This document shows, piece after piece, positions 1-8,340 of a DNA stretch of 33,167 nt (within the stretch, counting starts at the first letter, position 1; each line of letters opens with the position of its first letter). A model generated the notes under the pieces. The model did no database searches and was not told where the DNA came from. It was given only the letters and a program-made list of their open reading frames with translations. The DNA comes from a virus, in IMG/VR virus record IMGVR_UViG_3300025162_000015, positions 1-33,167 of that record; one strand, given 5' to 3'. A program made the position numbers and the translations under genes.

Positions 1-127
1 AGACTTTTAGACCCTGTACCAGAAAATAGAGAACAGCAAGTTGCTGAACGTGCTAGTGGCATACAAAATTACTATATGACACCAAATGAAGCACGTGAAC
101 AAATGGGTCTTGAACCAATTGATGGTG
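1..127. repeat. Terminal direct repeat identical to 33041-33167 (circular join)
   Basis: Bases 1-127 are identical to the last 127 bases of the window. The repeat lies inside the portal coding frame and has the length of a common assembler k-mer, so it is best read as the overlap of a circular or circularly permuted contig, not as a biological terminal repeat. The unique genome length is then 33,040 bp. Confidence 0.93.
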
Positions 128-996
128 GTGATGTGTTATATATCCCAACTACAGTTATGCCTTTTGGTTCTAGTTATGAGCAACCAACCGAACCAACAAA
201 ATCGGTAAAAAAAAAGACATTTAAGCACTACAAATTCCCTGTAAACAAAAGCAAACAACAGGCAAGACGCGCTGTATACCTAAATAAACAACGTGTAGCA
301 ATGCATGATAAGTTTGTTGAATTTAATGGACAACTTAAAAAGACAGTTCTAAAGAATTTAAAATCCAAAAGTGGGCGTGCTAATTTAGTTAAGGCAAGAA
401 CCGACGACGTAATCGCTAAGTCAAGTTTTATTGATAACTTATTTAAAGGTTGGAAAGCACTCACCGTGTCGCTTGGCGCAATTATAAAAGTCAACCAGTC
501 AGAAGTAATGGCACATGCTGGAACGGAAGCACTTGTACAGGTTGGTGTAGAAACTGAATTTGATTTAGCTAATACAAGGGCGGCTAACTGGCTAAAAGAT
601 AACGCGTTGATGAATTCAACATCTTATACGGGTACAGTACGTGATGAAATTACAGCTATAGTTGAATCAAGTATTGCAGACGATAGGTCGGTTGACGAGA
701 TTACAGCAGATTTATCACAATATTTTGATGACAGTTCTGAATACAAAGCTGAAAGACTGGCACGTACAGAAACAATTGACGCATACAATCAGGGTTCACT
801 CGAGGGCTATATACAATCCGATGTGGTTGTTGGCAAAGAGTGGTTAACAGGTGGCGATGCTTGCGATGACTGTCAGGGAAACGAAGACGAGGGAATGATT
901 GGACTTGATGAGGACTTTCAAAGCGGCGATGATGCACCTACTGCACACCCGAATTGTGAGTGTTCATTGCAACCTGTAACAGCAGATGACTATTAA
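1..996 (+). CDS. Portal protein C-terminus fused to MuF-like head morphogenesis domain (continues from 32021)
   Basis: This is the second half of a frame that begins at 32021 and crosses the circular join; bases 1-127 equal 33041-33167 and the codon phase is preserved. The whole protein is about 671 residues: about 340 from the other end plus 331 here. The first ~60 residues finish an HK97-type portal. After a lysine-rich linker (about residues 400-430 of the full protein) comes a MuF/gpF-like domain, shown by a conserved R-x-E-T-x2-A-Y pattern near position 770 and a C-terminal cysteine cluster (DACDDC ... HPNCECSL). The portal forms the dodecameric DNA gate at one capsid vertex. MuF proteins are minor head proteins often ejected or needed for assembly. 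In many phages these are two adjacent genes; here they are one. The first internal ATG at 76 is not a likely start because the portal homology runs through it. Confidence 0.85.
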   Translation, partial: RLLDPVPENREQQVAERASGIQNYYMTPNEAREQMGLEPIDGGDVLYIPTTVMPFGSSYEQPTEPTKSVKKKTFKHYKFPVNKSKQQARRAVYLNKQRVAMHDKFVEFNGQLKKTVLKNLKSKSGRANLVKARTDDVIAKSSFIDNLFKGWKALTVSLGAIIKVNQSEVMAHAGTEALVQVGVETEFDLANTRAANWLKDNALMNSTSYTGTVRDEITAIVESSIADDRSVDEITADLSQYFDDSSEYKAERLARTETIDAYNQGSLEGYIQSDVVVGKEWLTGGDACDDCQGNEDEGMIGLDEDFQSGDDAPTAHPNCECSLQPVTADDY

Positions 997-1000
997 AAAC

Positions 1001-1031
1001 GTATAAAATTGTCTAGCACGTTACTTATAAT
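1001..1031 (+). promoter_or_regulatory. Late-type promoter P1
   Basis: GTATAAAAT at 1001-1009, then 16 bp, then TATAAT at 1026-1031. The -10 box ends 7 nt before the protease ATG at 1039, so the mRNA is predicted to start at or next to the start codon. The same layout with identical spacing occurs at 3335, 8302, 10173, 11896 and 15875. Confidence 0.65.
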
Positions 1032-1038
1032 TACTTAA

Positions 1039-1926
1039 ATGGATATAACCAAAGAAACAAAAATATACAAAAACTTCGATGCTGAAACAAAGGCTGTAGA
1101 TGACACAAGTAAAAGAACATTTATTGTTCGTATTTCAACACCAGCAGTAGACAGGTCGGGTGATGTAGTAATGCCTTTGGGCATGGACGCTACAAACTTT
1201 ATGAAGAACCCTGTTGTTTTATTTGCACACGATTATTCTGAATTACCTATTGCCAGATGCATTGACCTACAAGCGGACGATACTGGTGTACTGGCTACTG
1301 TTGAATTTATGCCAGAGGGTACATACGACAAATCCGATTTGGTTTATAACATGATTAAGTTGGGTTTTATGAACGCATGGTCAATTGGGTTTATGCCAAA
1401 GACATGGACTGAAAACGAAACAGGTTATATATACAATACATGGGAGATATATGAATTTAGTGCCGTACCAGTACCAGCCAATCAAGAAGCGTTAACAATT
1501 ATGCGTAGTAAAGGAATTGATACCGCTTTGCTTGAAGTAAAAGAAGTTGAAGAAGTCAAAAAAGAACCTTATACAGTCGACGAAGTGAACGAAACAGAGG
1601 AAAAAGATTTAAACCTTGATGGAAAAGTTGAGATGTCAGTTGCACAATATTTAGAATTGAAACAAGAACTTATTGAAGCTAAATCAGGCAGGACAATATC
1701 TGCTAAGCATGAGGATTTATTAAAAAATGCATGTGACCAAATGGGTGGTGCTATTGGTTGTATCAAAGGGGTGTTGGATACTGTTGCCGAAACTGCTGAA
1801 CCAACAAAAAGTGCTGAAATGACACCATCGTTACTTGAAAGACTATCCAAACAATTAAAAGGTACTGATAAATCAGTAGGACTTACATTACGTTTATTAA
1901 AAGAGATTGAACAACGAAACAAGTAA
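1039..1926 (+). CDS. HK97-family prohead maturation protease with extended C-terminus
   Basis: A 295-residue protein. Residues ~25-155 match the HK97 prohead protease (peptidase family U35): the catalytic His is probably H64 in FAHD, the Ser S115 in NAWSIGF, followed by the conserved WEIYEFSAVPVPAN segment near 135-148. It would cleave the N-terminal delta segment of the capsid protein and the scaffold during head maturation. The tail from ~160 is highly charged and probably coiled, longer than a minimal protease, and may act as the scaffold since no separate scaffold gene is seen. It sits between the portal fusion and the major capsid gene, the usual order. The ATG follows promoter P1 with no Shine-Dalgarno, consistent with leaderless translation. 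Confidence 0.88.
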   Translation: MDITKETKIYKNFDAETKAVDDTSKRTFIVRISTPAVDRSGDVVMPLGMDATNFMKNPVVLFAHDYSELPIARCIDLQADDTGVLATVEFMPEGTYDKSDLVYNMIKLGFMNAWSIGFMPKTWTENETGYIYNTWEIYEFSAVPVPANQEALTIMRSKGIDTALLEVKEVEEVKKEPYTVDEVNETEEKDLNLDGKVEMSVAQYLELKQELIEAKSGRTISAKHEDLLKNACDQMGGAIGCIKGVLDTVAETAEPTKSAEMTPSLLERLSKQLKGTDKSVGLTLRLLKEIEQRNK

Positions 1927-1962
1927 TAATTTTTTTGAAAGTAGGTGAATAAATACAAATAT

Positions 1963-3090
1963 ATGCAAGAAGATAAAAAAGAATTAGAAACAATAACAAA
2001 TGCGGTAACCGAGGAAGTTATTAAGCATTTTGAAGCCGAAAAGGCTGTCCGCAAAAACATTTTTGGTGGCGAAGATAAGGACATCAAGTCCGAAATTGAA
2101 GCTAAGAAAAAAGATGCAGCGGAATACTTGAAGGCACTCGCTAATAACGATAAGGCAACTACTAAAGCACTATCATCTGGTGGTTCTACAAGTGGTGCTG
2201 AATTAGTGCCAACCTACGTTTCCGACCAATTCATCACAGTAGCTCAAAAATATGGTTTAGTTAGACAATATGCAAACAAATGGCCTATGCAAGGTATAAA
2301 CGAAAATATACCAACCATTAGTAACATTACTTCGTATCGTTTAGCTTCCGACACAGCAGCCGTCACAGCTTCCGAGCCAACGACTGGTGCTTTACAATTG
2401 AGAGCCAAAACTGTTGGTGTAATTATCCCAGTTTCCAAAGTTTTGCTACAAAATAGTTCTATCGCATTGGTGGACGCAATCACCATGTTAGCTGGTAAAG
2501 CTATAGCAAAATTAGAAGATCAATGGGGTTTCTTAGGTTTGGGCGCAGGTGAGGGTATTTTCCAGACTGTTGGAGTTCCAACTGTCAATCTTGGTTCTGG
2601 TAACACAACTTACGCTAAGGTAACAGCAGAAGATCTATTGTCATTACAGGACGCAGTAGACGAGAATTTCTTCGGTGACAGAATGAGATGGATTATGTCC
2701 AGATCAATTTTGAACAACTTTAGAAAATTGAGAGCTAACGTCAGTACAGATAAACAGGGATTTTTGTTCGAAAACTTTGGTGGAACAATGCCCGGAACAA
2801 TGTGGGATATACCATTCGATACTTCGGCAGTAATGCCAAAGAATTCAGATAATTCACAAGCTGGTAAACCATTTATGGCACTTGTTGACTACGATAACTT
2901 AGTTCATGGTGATGCAATGCAATACACAATGGAGATAAGTGATCAAGCAACAATAACTGACACAGATGGACATACCTTAATCAACTTATTCCAACAGAAT
3001 ATGGTTGCTTTAAAGGTTTGGGGATTAGTTGATATCGAAGTCGCTAACCCAACAAAGGCACATGCGATTCTAGCAGCCGCAAATAGTTAA
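1963..3090 (+). CDS. Major capsid protein, HK97 fold
   Basis: About 375 residues from this ATG. The N-terminal ~65 residues are charged and helical, as expected for the delta/scaffold segment removed by the protease encoded just upstream. The body has the HK97 family plan: a segment around SGAELVPTYVSDQFI opening the shell domain, an E-loop region rich in T/A, then RMRWIMSRS (the typical W-x-M-x2-S before the spine helix) and a C-terminal VALKVWGLVDIEVANP strand. A GTG at 1945 in frame would add six residues; the ATG at 1963 is preferred only because it is ATG, as neither has a well-spaced ribosome site. A strong palindromic hairpin follows the stop. Confidence 0.9.
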   Translation: MQEDKKELETITNAVTEEVIKHFEAEKAVRKNIFGGEDKDIKSEIEAKKKDAAEYLKALANNDKATTKALSSGGSTSGAELVPTYVSDQFITVAQKYGLVRQYANKWPMQGINENIPTISNITSYRLASDTAAVTASEPTTGALQLRAKTVGVIIPVSKVLLQNSSIALVDAITMLAGKAIAKLEDQWGFLGLGAGEGIFQTVGVPTVNLGSGNTTYAKVTAEDLLSLQDAVDENFFGDRMRWIMSRSILNNFRKLRANVSTDKQGFLFENFGGTMPGTMWDIPFDTSAVMPKNSDNSQAGKPFMALVDYDNLVHGDAMQYTMEISDQATITDTDGHTLINLFQQNMVALKVWGLVDIEVANPTKAHAILAAANS

Positions 3091-3106
3091 TATTTGCTGA
3101 CTTACT

Positions 3107-3132
3107 CTAACCATTAGTCGACTAGTGGTTAG
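3107..3132 (+). other. Near-perfect palindrome / hairpin after the capsid gene
   Basis: Arms 3107-3117 and 3122-3132 pair over 11 bp around a TCGA loop, with a single wobble (U3114-G3125) that only pairs in the + strand transcript. It lies 17 nt after the major capsid stop and 10 nt before the next ATG. No T-tract follows, so a classical terminator is unlikely. An mRNA 3'-end stabiliser, a processing site or a dyad operator are all possible. Confidence 0.6.
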
Positions 3133-3141
3133 GTATAAGTT

Positions 3142-3333
3142 ATGAAATGTGTTGTTAATCATAATGGAATATGTAGCGGATACGCTTTTAAGATGGGCGT
3201 TGAAACTGATTTACCGATTGAAGTTATACACGCTATAGGTGTTCATAATGTGAAAATGCTGGAAGCACCTGTTAACGAGATGATAGACGAAGCACCAAAA
3301 GATAAGATGATTCGTAGGTCTGTTCGTAAATAA
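3142..3333 (+). CDS. Small hypothetical protein of the head module
   Basis: 63 residues with no recognised family. It begins with a short Cys-containing strand region (CVVNHNGICSG) followed by LPIEVIHAIGVHNVKMLEAP, a layout seen in many tiny phage proteins next to capsid genes that read as a small beta-rich domain with a final helix; the last ~15 residues are basic. It resembles in style the product at 10214, which also precedes a major structural gene. The start codon follows the palindrome at 3107-3132 with no clear ribosome site. Role unknown; a minor head protein is a guess from position. Confidence 0.5.
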   Translation: MKCVVNHNGICSGYAFKMGVETDLPIEVIHAIGVHNVKMLEAPVNEMIDEAPKDKMIRRSVRK

Positions 3334-3334
3334 T

Positions 3335-3365
3335 GTATAAAATTGATTCGCTAATACATTAAACT
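3335..3365 (+). promoter_or_regulatory. Late-type promoter P2
   Basis: GTATAAAAT at 3335-3343, 16 bp, then TAAACT at 3360-3365. Unlike the other copies it is followed by a real leader of about 25-30 nt containing TTAGAGGA before the ATG at 3398, which suggests that the gene at 3398 is made in large amounts. Confidence 0.65.
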
Positions 3366-3397
3366 TTATTTAGTAGTTAATTAGAGGAATTTATAAA

Positions 3398-3955
3398 ATG
3401 GCAGCAACGTTCGCATGGCTTGAAGATACAGGAACAGCAACAGGTTCACCAGCAAAGGGAACAACTAGGACTAATCCTGCAACAGACGCAAATTGGAAAA
3501 ATAGCGGTGTCGTAACAGACGCTTATTCTACTTATCCTATTACAGCAGGGCAGAATTCTTATCAAAAAGCATTATTTGGAAAGTTTACAACTGGAACATT
3601 TACAAACATTTTATCTGGGTTGTTTGCTCATACTTCAACTTCATTCGCTTCTAATTTGACTTTAAAAGGTGTTAAGGCAATGACAGCTGACGGTGATAGA
3701 TGGTTATATGTAACACCAGCAACAACTGCTGATTCTAACTTAACTACGGACATGACATCTGCAATTGCAATTGGTTCTGGTGTAGCGGTGTGGTTTGGTC
3801 CGACTGGTCCAGAAGCTACTGGCAAAGCGGCGACACAAGCAACAGGTGCAGACCAATATACAAATTATTTAACTACTCAATTACAAACTGCGGTTGGTGC
3901 TGCGGCAGGTGATACTGCTAATGTCACTTTGACCTTACAGTATTCGGAGAACTAA
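3398..3955 (+). CDS. Probable abundant virion protein (decoration or head-surface candidate)
   Basis: 185 residues, very rich in Ala, Thr, Gly and Ser and almost free of charge clusters, as seen in capsid decoration or tube-like structural proteins. No family is recognised. It has its own late-type promoter (3335-3365) and one of the few good Shine-Dalgarno sequences in the late region (TTAGAGGA, about 10 nt before the ATG), so high expression is inferred. It directly follows the capsid gene and a 63-residue ORF. The alternative is a minor tail protein. The N-terminus is not a signal peptide and no membrane segment is visible. Confidence 0.5.
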   Translation: MAATFAWLEDTGTATGSPAKGTTRTNPATDANWKNSGVVTDAYSTYPITAGQNSYQKALFGKFTTGTFTNILSGLFAHTSTSFASNLTLKGVKAMTADGDRWLYVTPATTADSNLTTDMTSAIAIGSGVAVWFGPTGPEATGKAATQATGADQYTNYLTTQLQTAVGAAAGDTANVTLTLQYSEN

Positions 3956-3957
3956 AT

Positions 3958-4200
3958 ATGGCAGATATTAAAAAAATTATATTTTGTGCAAATGAACAAG
4001 TAGAAACAGAACACGTTTTAAGTGTTTCACCTAGTGGCGAGATAATAGCCACATGTTCTGTATGCGGTAGATTCTTAAAATTCCCAGCTGGCGTTACTAG
4101 AGCCGAATTTGATATGCAGGTTGCTGAACATAAAACATCAAACGAGGGGCAAGTTTCCGTTGAGGAAATGGAAAAGAATTTGTCCGAACTTGGTGATTAA
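3958..4200 (+). CDS. Small zinc-ribbon-like protein
   Basis: 80 residues. A CSVCGRFLKFP motif in the middle, with a single upstream Cys (residue ~9), His ~18 and a His near residue 59, gives a plausible zinc-binding site of the ribbon type. It starts 2 nt after the previous stop (TAAATATG) so translation is probably coupled. The C-terminal 25 residues are acidic. Function unknown; position in the structural cluster suggests a virion or assembly factor. Confidence 0.5.
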   Translation: MADIKKIIFCANEQVETEHVLSVSPSGEIIATCSVCGRFLKFPAGVTRAEFDMQVAEHKTSNEGQVSVEEMEKNLSELGD

Positions 4201-4230
4201 TTGCTAATTCAATAGCAGAAAGGCAATACA

Positions 4231-4638
4231 ATGCAGTATAAACTCAAATACCTACTCACAGTAGAAACTGCCGACAAGGTTATTAAACAAACTTCCGACG
4301 ACATTTCAACAACTGGTGGCGGTTCTTTTTATTACGATATTAAAGATTTAGTTATTACTAAAGCAACTTTATCTGGAAAAGGTAAGGTAATTTCAATTGA
4401 TTTGACCGATGGCGATATTGAAATAAACGGGGTCACAGTTTTGTCACCATACGACATTCCACCACAAACACAGTTACGACTCATCTATTACAGAAAAGTG
4501 CAACAGAGGACCAGTTTTAACGTAAATAGTGGTGTATTTGGTAAGCGTTACGACCTTGAACCTCTAGTAAGGTATTTTATAGGTTTCCAGTATCTATTTA
4601 GAGGTCACAATTACGAGTGGCAGATTGGGGTTGAGTAA
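4231..4638 (+). CDS. Hypothetical structural-region protein
   Basis: 135 residues, predicted mainly beta (alternating hydrophobic strands such as VISIDLTDGDIEINGVTVL) with an aromatic, basic C-terminal third (YLFRGHNYEWQIGVE). No family recognised. An AGAAAGG Shine-Dalgarno lies about 7 nt before the ATG. The stop overlaps the start of the next gene (TAATG). It may belong to the tail-surface protein cluster that follows. Confidence 0.5.
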   Translation: MQYKLKYLLTVETADKVIKQTSDDISTTGGGSFYYDIKDLVITKATLSGKGKVISIDLTDGDIEINGVTVLSPYDIPPQTQLRLIYYRKVQQRTSFNVNSGVFGKRYDLEPLVRYFIGFQYLFRGHNYEWQIGVE

Positions 4639-4907
4639 TGCCTATAATGACACAGCAATCACAGCAAGACATTGTTACAGGTACAACAGCGTTATTTGCA
4701 AAATATGGTATTGATATTACAAGTCTTGGAGATATGTATTCACAGTTCTGGGGTGAATATTTTAGTTATATTCAAACACTAACAAAACAAGAGGGAACGG
4801 ACTTACTTACAAAACTTAAGGTGAATAATCCAGTTGCGTATACAGTAATTAAGAATAGTAAGTTGTTTACTACAATTTACGATGATGTATTTACAAAGTT
4901 AGGATAG
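4638..4907 (+). CDS. Hypothetical protein before the large tail-surface protein
   Basis: 89 residues, mainly helical and amphipathic with many aromatic residues (MYSQFWGEYFSYIQ). No known domain, no transmembrane segment. The start overlaps the previous stop by one base (TAATG) and its end is 3 nt from the next ATG, so the three genes 4231-8300 look co-translated. It could be a chaperone or attachment partner for the repeat protein downstream; that is inference only. Confidence 0.45.
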   Translation: MPIMTQQSQQDIVTGTTALFAKYGIDITSLGDMYSQFWGEYFSYIQTLTKQEGTDLLTKLKVNNPVAYTVIKNSKLFTTIYDDVFTKLG

Positions 4908-4910
4908 CAG

Positions 4911-7900
4911 ATGGCATTTCCTACTGGATTTATACGACTTGGAAAAATTACACTACTTGCCAGTAAAGTATCGGGCGGTGCTAACTTAACTAATTTTCCA
5001 GTTCTACTAAAAGACGCTAATTTCTCCGCTAACATGTATCTGTCAATGGATAATGGCGGCGGTGACTTACGTTTTTCGTCTGATATTGCTGGTACAACAC
5101 AGTTAGCGTGTGAGGTGGTTTCGTTTGACACAGTAAATTCAAAAGCAGAGGTTTACGTTAAAATACCAACGCTTTCATATACTACAAACACTATTATCTA
5201 TGTTTGGGGCGGTGCTGGTGGTACTACGCAACCGTCGGTAACAGACACGTATGGGCGTAACGCCGTTTGGACACAATACAAGGCGGTTTATCACTTTCAG
5301 TCATCTGGTACAGATTCTACTGGTTATTGTGATGTTACTGGCACGAACTCGCCTACTTATGCAGCGGGTCAGTTAGGCAATTGTGCAGTTTTAGATGGTT
5401 CTACACAAGGATTTGAAAACGAAACCGCTAATATAATGCGACCTGACGTTAACAGTCCGTTTTTTTGGGAATGTTGGGTCAAGAATTTAACAGGCTCGTA
5501 TTCAACTATCTGGGAAACTGGATATGAGGGTACAAACCCAAACATGGACGGACAATATGTTTGTCAGGCTATTAATGCCCTAAAGGTTGTATCTAATACC
5601 CGTAATGACGCATGGATAAGTTCTACTAATGCGGTAACGTCTAATACGTGGACACATGTGGTGGGTGCTTTTAACGGTTCATCTACAATCTCATTTCTAA
5701 AAAGTGGTGCTGCAAACGGTACACCAGCAGAAAATTCAATAAGTTCACAACTAACGACTCGCGGTATCCATATAGGATATTATGGCGGTTCTGGTTCTAA
5801 TAGTTATGTTAATGGAAATTTTTTTAGTGGCTCGATGGACGAGTTGCGTATTTCCTATAACAATCTTGGGGTAGGTTGGGGAACAACACAATACAATAAT
5901 CAAAATGGACCAACAACATTCGCAACAACTGTCGATGAAATGACTACAGTAGCTAAAGCGACAGCGGGTTCGGCATCTTGGGTTTGTCCTGTTGGTGTCA
6001 CGACATTACTGGTTAAACTTTGGGCAGGTGGCGGTGCTGGTGGTTCTGTAGCTTCTGCGATTGGCGGTGGCGGTGGCGGTGCTGGTGGACAGTTTGTAAA
6101 AAAGACAATCGCTGTAACTGCTGGAACTTCCTACAGTTATGTAGTCGCTGCAACTAAGGCTGGAACTGCTGGTGCTAATGGCGGTGCAGGTAATGACTCG
6201 ACTTTTAACTCTACAAGCGTTGTTGCAAAGGGTGGTGCTGGCGGTTTGTCTTTTGCTAATGGTGGAACTGGCGGTGCTGGTTCAACTGCAAACGCTGTAG
6301 CAGATTTAGTTATACGAGGTGGAAACGGTGGAAGTTCTACAGGAAGCACAAGTTCTGGTGGTGGCGGTGGTGGTGCTGGTTCTGCAACACAGGGCGGTGA
6401 TACTACAAACAATGTGGCAGGAATTGCTGGTACAAAGTCAGGCGGTGCTGGTGGTGCTGGACGTACAACAACGAGTGCTGGCAACGCAGGTACAGGTTGT
6501 GGCGGTGCTGGTGGTGGTGCGTTATGTACAACAGTCACGTCTACCACAGGTGGTACCGGTGCTATTGGTAGATCGGAACTTATTTTTACAACACCAACAA
6601 TAAGTGCTTTAAAAGATAATTTCGACGATAATTCAATTGATTCTAAACTTTGGACATCTGCAAATACTGCTGAAACGGGTGGACAACTTGTAGTAACGAC
6701 CGACGCTACGGCTACTTATTATGGTGCTGTATCTGTAAATTATTTCGACCTAACTGAATCTAATATATTGGTGCAATTGACTGACGCAGGTGATCAAACT
6801 ATTGCAAGCAGAAATACAGTTTTTCAATTAGTTAAGGACGCTTCAAATTCGATAGCAATATCTGTTGAGGGTGGTGCAATAATGGCAACTAAGATTGTTG
6901 CTAGCACTTGGGCGATGGTAGGTTCTTCGCAGTCTTACGTTCCTGCTACACATCAATGGTTAAGAATTAGAGAAACTGCTGGAACAGTCTATTTTGATTA
7001 TTCGGCAGATGGAATTAATTGGAATAACTTGGCTTCTGTTGCCGCACCTTTTGTCGTTTCCGCATTACAGGTTGAACTATACGCAGGGTGTGACGCTGTT
7101 AGTCAGACTGTAGATACATCATCATTCGACAATCTGAATTACCCACCAACACAACAAACGATAACAGGTAAGGGTAAGTTGGTCGCTGTTACTACAAAAA
7201 CTCTGACTGGTTTATCTCGCATCACAATATCGACACTTAAAACAATTACAGGTATAGCAAAAATAAACACACAAGCGTCAACAACTAAAACAATAACTGG
7301 TTTGGCGAGAGTTCAAGTATCAACATCTAGAACCTTGACGGGTCTATCGCGTATAACTGCAAATGCTGCTAAGGCAGTAACAGGTAAAGCGAAAGTTACA
7401 GTCGCAACTCTAAAAACTATAACTGGTGAATCTAAATTAACTGTTGCAACAACTAAAACAATAACTGGTTTAGCGAGAGTTCAAGTCCTATCAAGTAAGG
7501 GTATTGGTGGAATTTCACGAATTCAAATAATAACACAACAAGCGTTGCAAGGTGTGGCAAAATTGACGGTATCGAATGTGGCTACGTTACAAGGAAAAGC
7601 ACGCGTTACAATTTTAACATTAAAGAATATATCTGGAATATCACGGGTTCAAGAAGTTTCTGTCAAAACGATAATGGGTGTGGCAAAAGTACAAAATGCG
7701 GTGGTTTCTACTGCAAAAACCATACAAGGTTTAGCACGAATTACTGTATCGAGTATCCAGTCTATTGTTGGTAGTGCAAAGATAACTGTATCCAATAATA
7801 GTTCAATATTTGGAAAATCTAACATCTTAAAAGTTCAATTCCAGTTCTTACAGGGTAGGGCAAAAATAACTGCTGTTAATTTAAAAAATATATCTGGAAA

Positions 7901-8300
7901 AGCTACTTTAATTTTAAGAAATACACAAGATATACTAGGTATCGCTAAGATACAGAAAAGTGCAACAGCGACCATTCTAGGACGTTCCAGAGTACAACAA
8001 ATCGTAGCTAAGACATTACACGGAATTTCAAAAGTTACTGCAAAAACACTTCAAACGATCACGGGAAAAGCCAATTTGTATATTTTTGGAATACAAAATA
8101 TCGTTGGTGTTTCCCGTGTGTATGTACCTACCGAAAAATGTATATCAGGTAAGGCTAAAATCAGGGCGGCGTATGGAATGTCTTTTATTAAGTCAGAACC
8201 TACAACATCAACAGGGGATACAAATGACGCTTTGTCTGGACTTACTGAATCAGGCGGTACAACTGGCAACAGCAACGGTGAACCCTATTATGTGTCTTAA
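4911..8300 (+). CDS. Large multi-domain surface/receptor-binding protein (DUF2341-LamG-Gly-rich-14-residue repeats)
   Basis: 1129 residues, the largest single uninterrupted gene here. In order: a DUF2341-like domain (~8-105, with the LTNFPVLLKD signature), a LamG/concanavalin-like jelly roll (~115-320, ending in MDELRISYNN), a glycine-rich domain (~345-555, beginning WVCPVGVTTLLVKLWAGGG), a second jelly-roll-like domain (~565-745, DNFDDNSID start), 24 short repeats (~748-1085) and a Ser/Thr-rich tail. LamG and DUF2341 domains bind glycans; the Gly-rich module resembles known tail-fibre domains. A role in host or matrix binding is inferred. It sits in the head module, before the connectors, so it might decorate the capsid instead of the tail. 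AGGA precedes the ATG. Confidence 0.7.
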   Translation: MAFPTGFIRLGKITLLASKVSGGANLTNFPVLLKDANFSANMYLSMDNGGGDLRFSSDIAGTTQLACEVVSFDTVNSKAEVYVKIPTLSYTTNTIIYVWGGAGGTTQPSVTDTYGRNAVWTQYKAVYHFQSSGTDSTGYCDVTGTNSPTYAAGQLGNCAVLDGSTQGFENETANIMRPDVNSPFFWECWVKNLTGSYSTIWETGYEGTNPNMDGQYVCQAINALKVVSNTRNDAWISSTNAVTSNTWTHVVGAFNGSSTISFLKSGAANGTPAENSISSQLTTRGIHIGYYGGSGSNSYVNGNFFSGSMDELRISYNNLGVGWGTTQYNNQNGPTTFATTVDEMTTVAKATAGSASWVCPVGVTTLLVKLWAGGGAGGSVASAIGGGGGGAGGQFVKKTIAVTAGTSYSYVVAATKAGTAGANGGAGNDSTFNSTSVVAKGGAGGLSFANGGTGGAGSTANAVADLVIRGGNGGSSTGSTSSGGGGGGAGSATQGGDTTNNVAGIAGTKSGGAGGAGRTTTSAGNAGTGCGGAGGGALCTTVTSTTGGTGAIGRSELIFTTPTISALKDNFDDNSIDSKLWTSANTAETGGQLVVTTDATATYYGAVSVNYFDLTESNILVQLTDAGDQTIASRNTVFQLVKDASNSIAISVEGGAIMATKIVASTWAMVGSSQSYVPATHQWLRIRETAGTVYFDYSADGINWNNLASVAAPFVVSALQVELYAGCDAVSQTVDTSSFDNLNYPPTQQTITGKGKLVAVTTKTLTGLSRITISTLKTITGIAKINTQASTTKTITGLARVQVSTSRTLTGLSRITANAAKAVTGKAKVTVATLKTITGESKLTVATTKTITGLARVQVLSSKGIGGISRIQIITQQALQGVAKLTVSNVATLQGKARVTILTLKNISGISRVQEVSVKTIMGVAKVQNAVVSTAKTIQGLARITVSSIQSIVGSAKITVSNNSSIFGKSNILKVQFQFLQGRAKITAVNLKNISGKATLILRNTQDILGIAKIQKSATATILGRSRVQQIVAKTLHGISKVTAKTLQTITGKANLYIFGIQNIVGVSRVYVPTEKCISGKAKIRAAYGMSFIKSEPTTSTGDTNDALSGLTESGGTTGNSNGEPYYVS
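7153..8175 (+). repeat. 24 tandem 14-residue protein repeats (TITGxAKI type)
   Basis: The coding sequence encodes about 24 units of 14 residues with consensus [TN]-I-x-G-x-[AS]-[KR]-[IV]-x5-[KQ]; two units are stretched to 16 and 17. The regular G and K/R positions suggest a beta-solenoid or rod. Units at 7279-7318 and 7447-7486 share 39 of 40 bases and are exactly 168 bp (four units) apart, which points to a recent internal duplication or gene conversion. Confidence 0.85.
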
Positions 8301-8301
8301 T

Positions 8302-8332
8302 GTATAAAATACGGACTGATTTTCACTAATAT
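8302..8332 (+). promoter_or_regulatory. Late-type promoter P3
   Basis: GTATAAAAT at 8302-8310, 16 bp, TAATAT at 8327-8332, then 8 nt to the ATG at 8341. It begins right after the stop of the repeat protein gene and would drive the connector genes from an essentially leaderless message. Confidence 0.65.
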
Positions 8333-8340
8333 AAATATAT

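Noticed and set aside
1569-2087. A 172-codon minus-strand frame opposite protease and capsid genes
   Set aside because: Serine/phenylalanine-rich shadow of charged coding sequence; no promoter, no ribosome site, no family pattern.
6137-6547. A 136-codon minus-strand frame rich in Pro and Ala
   Set aside because: It is the complement of the glycine-rich domain of the 4911-8300 gene, where GGT/GGC codons read as Pro-rich on the other strand.
6319-6603. A 94-codon + strand frame rich in Val and Gln
   Set aside because: It is a shifted reading of the same glycine-rich coding sequence and has no ribosome site or promoter.
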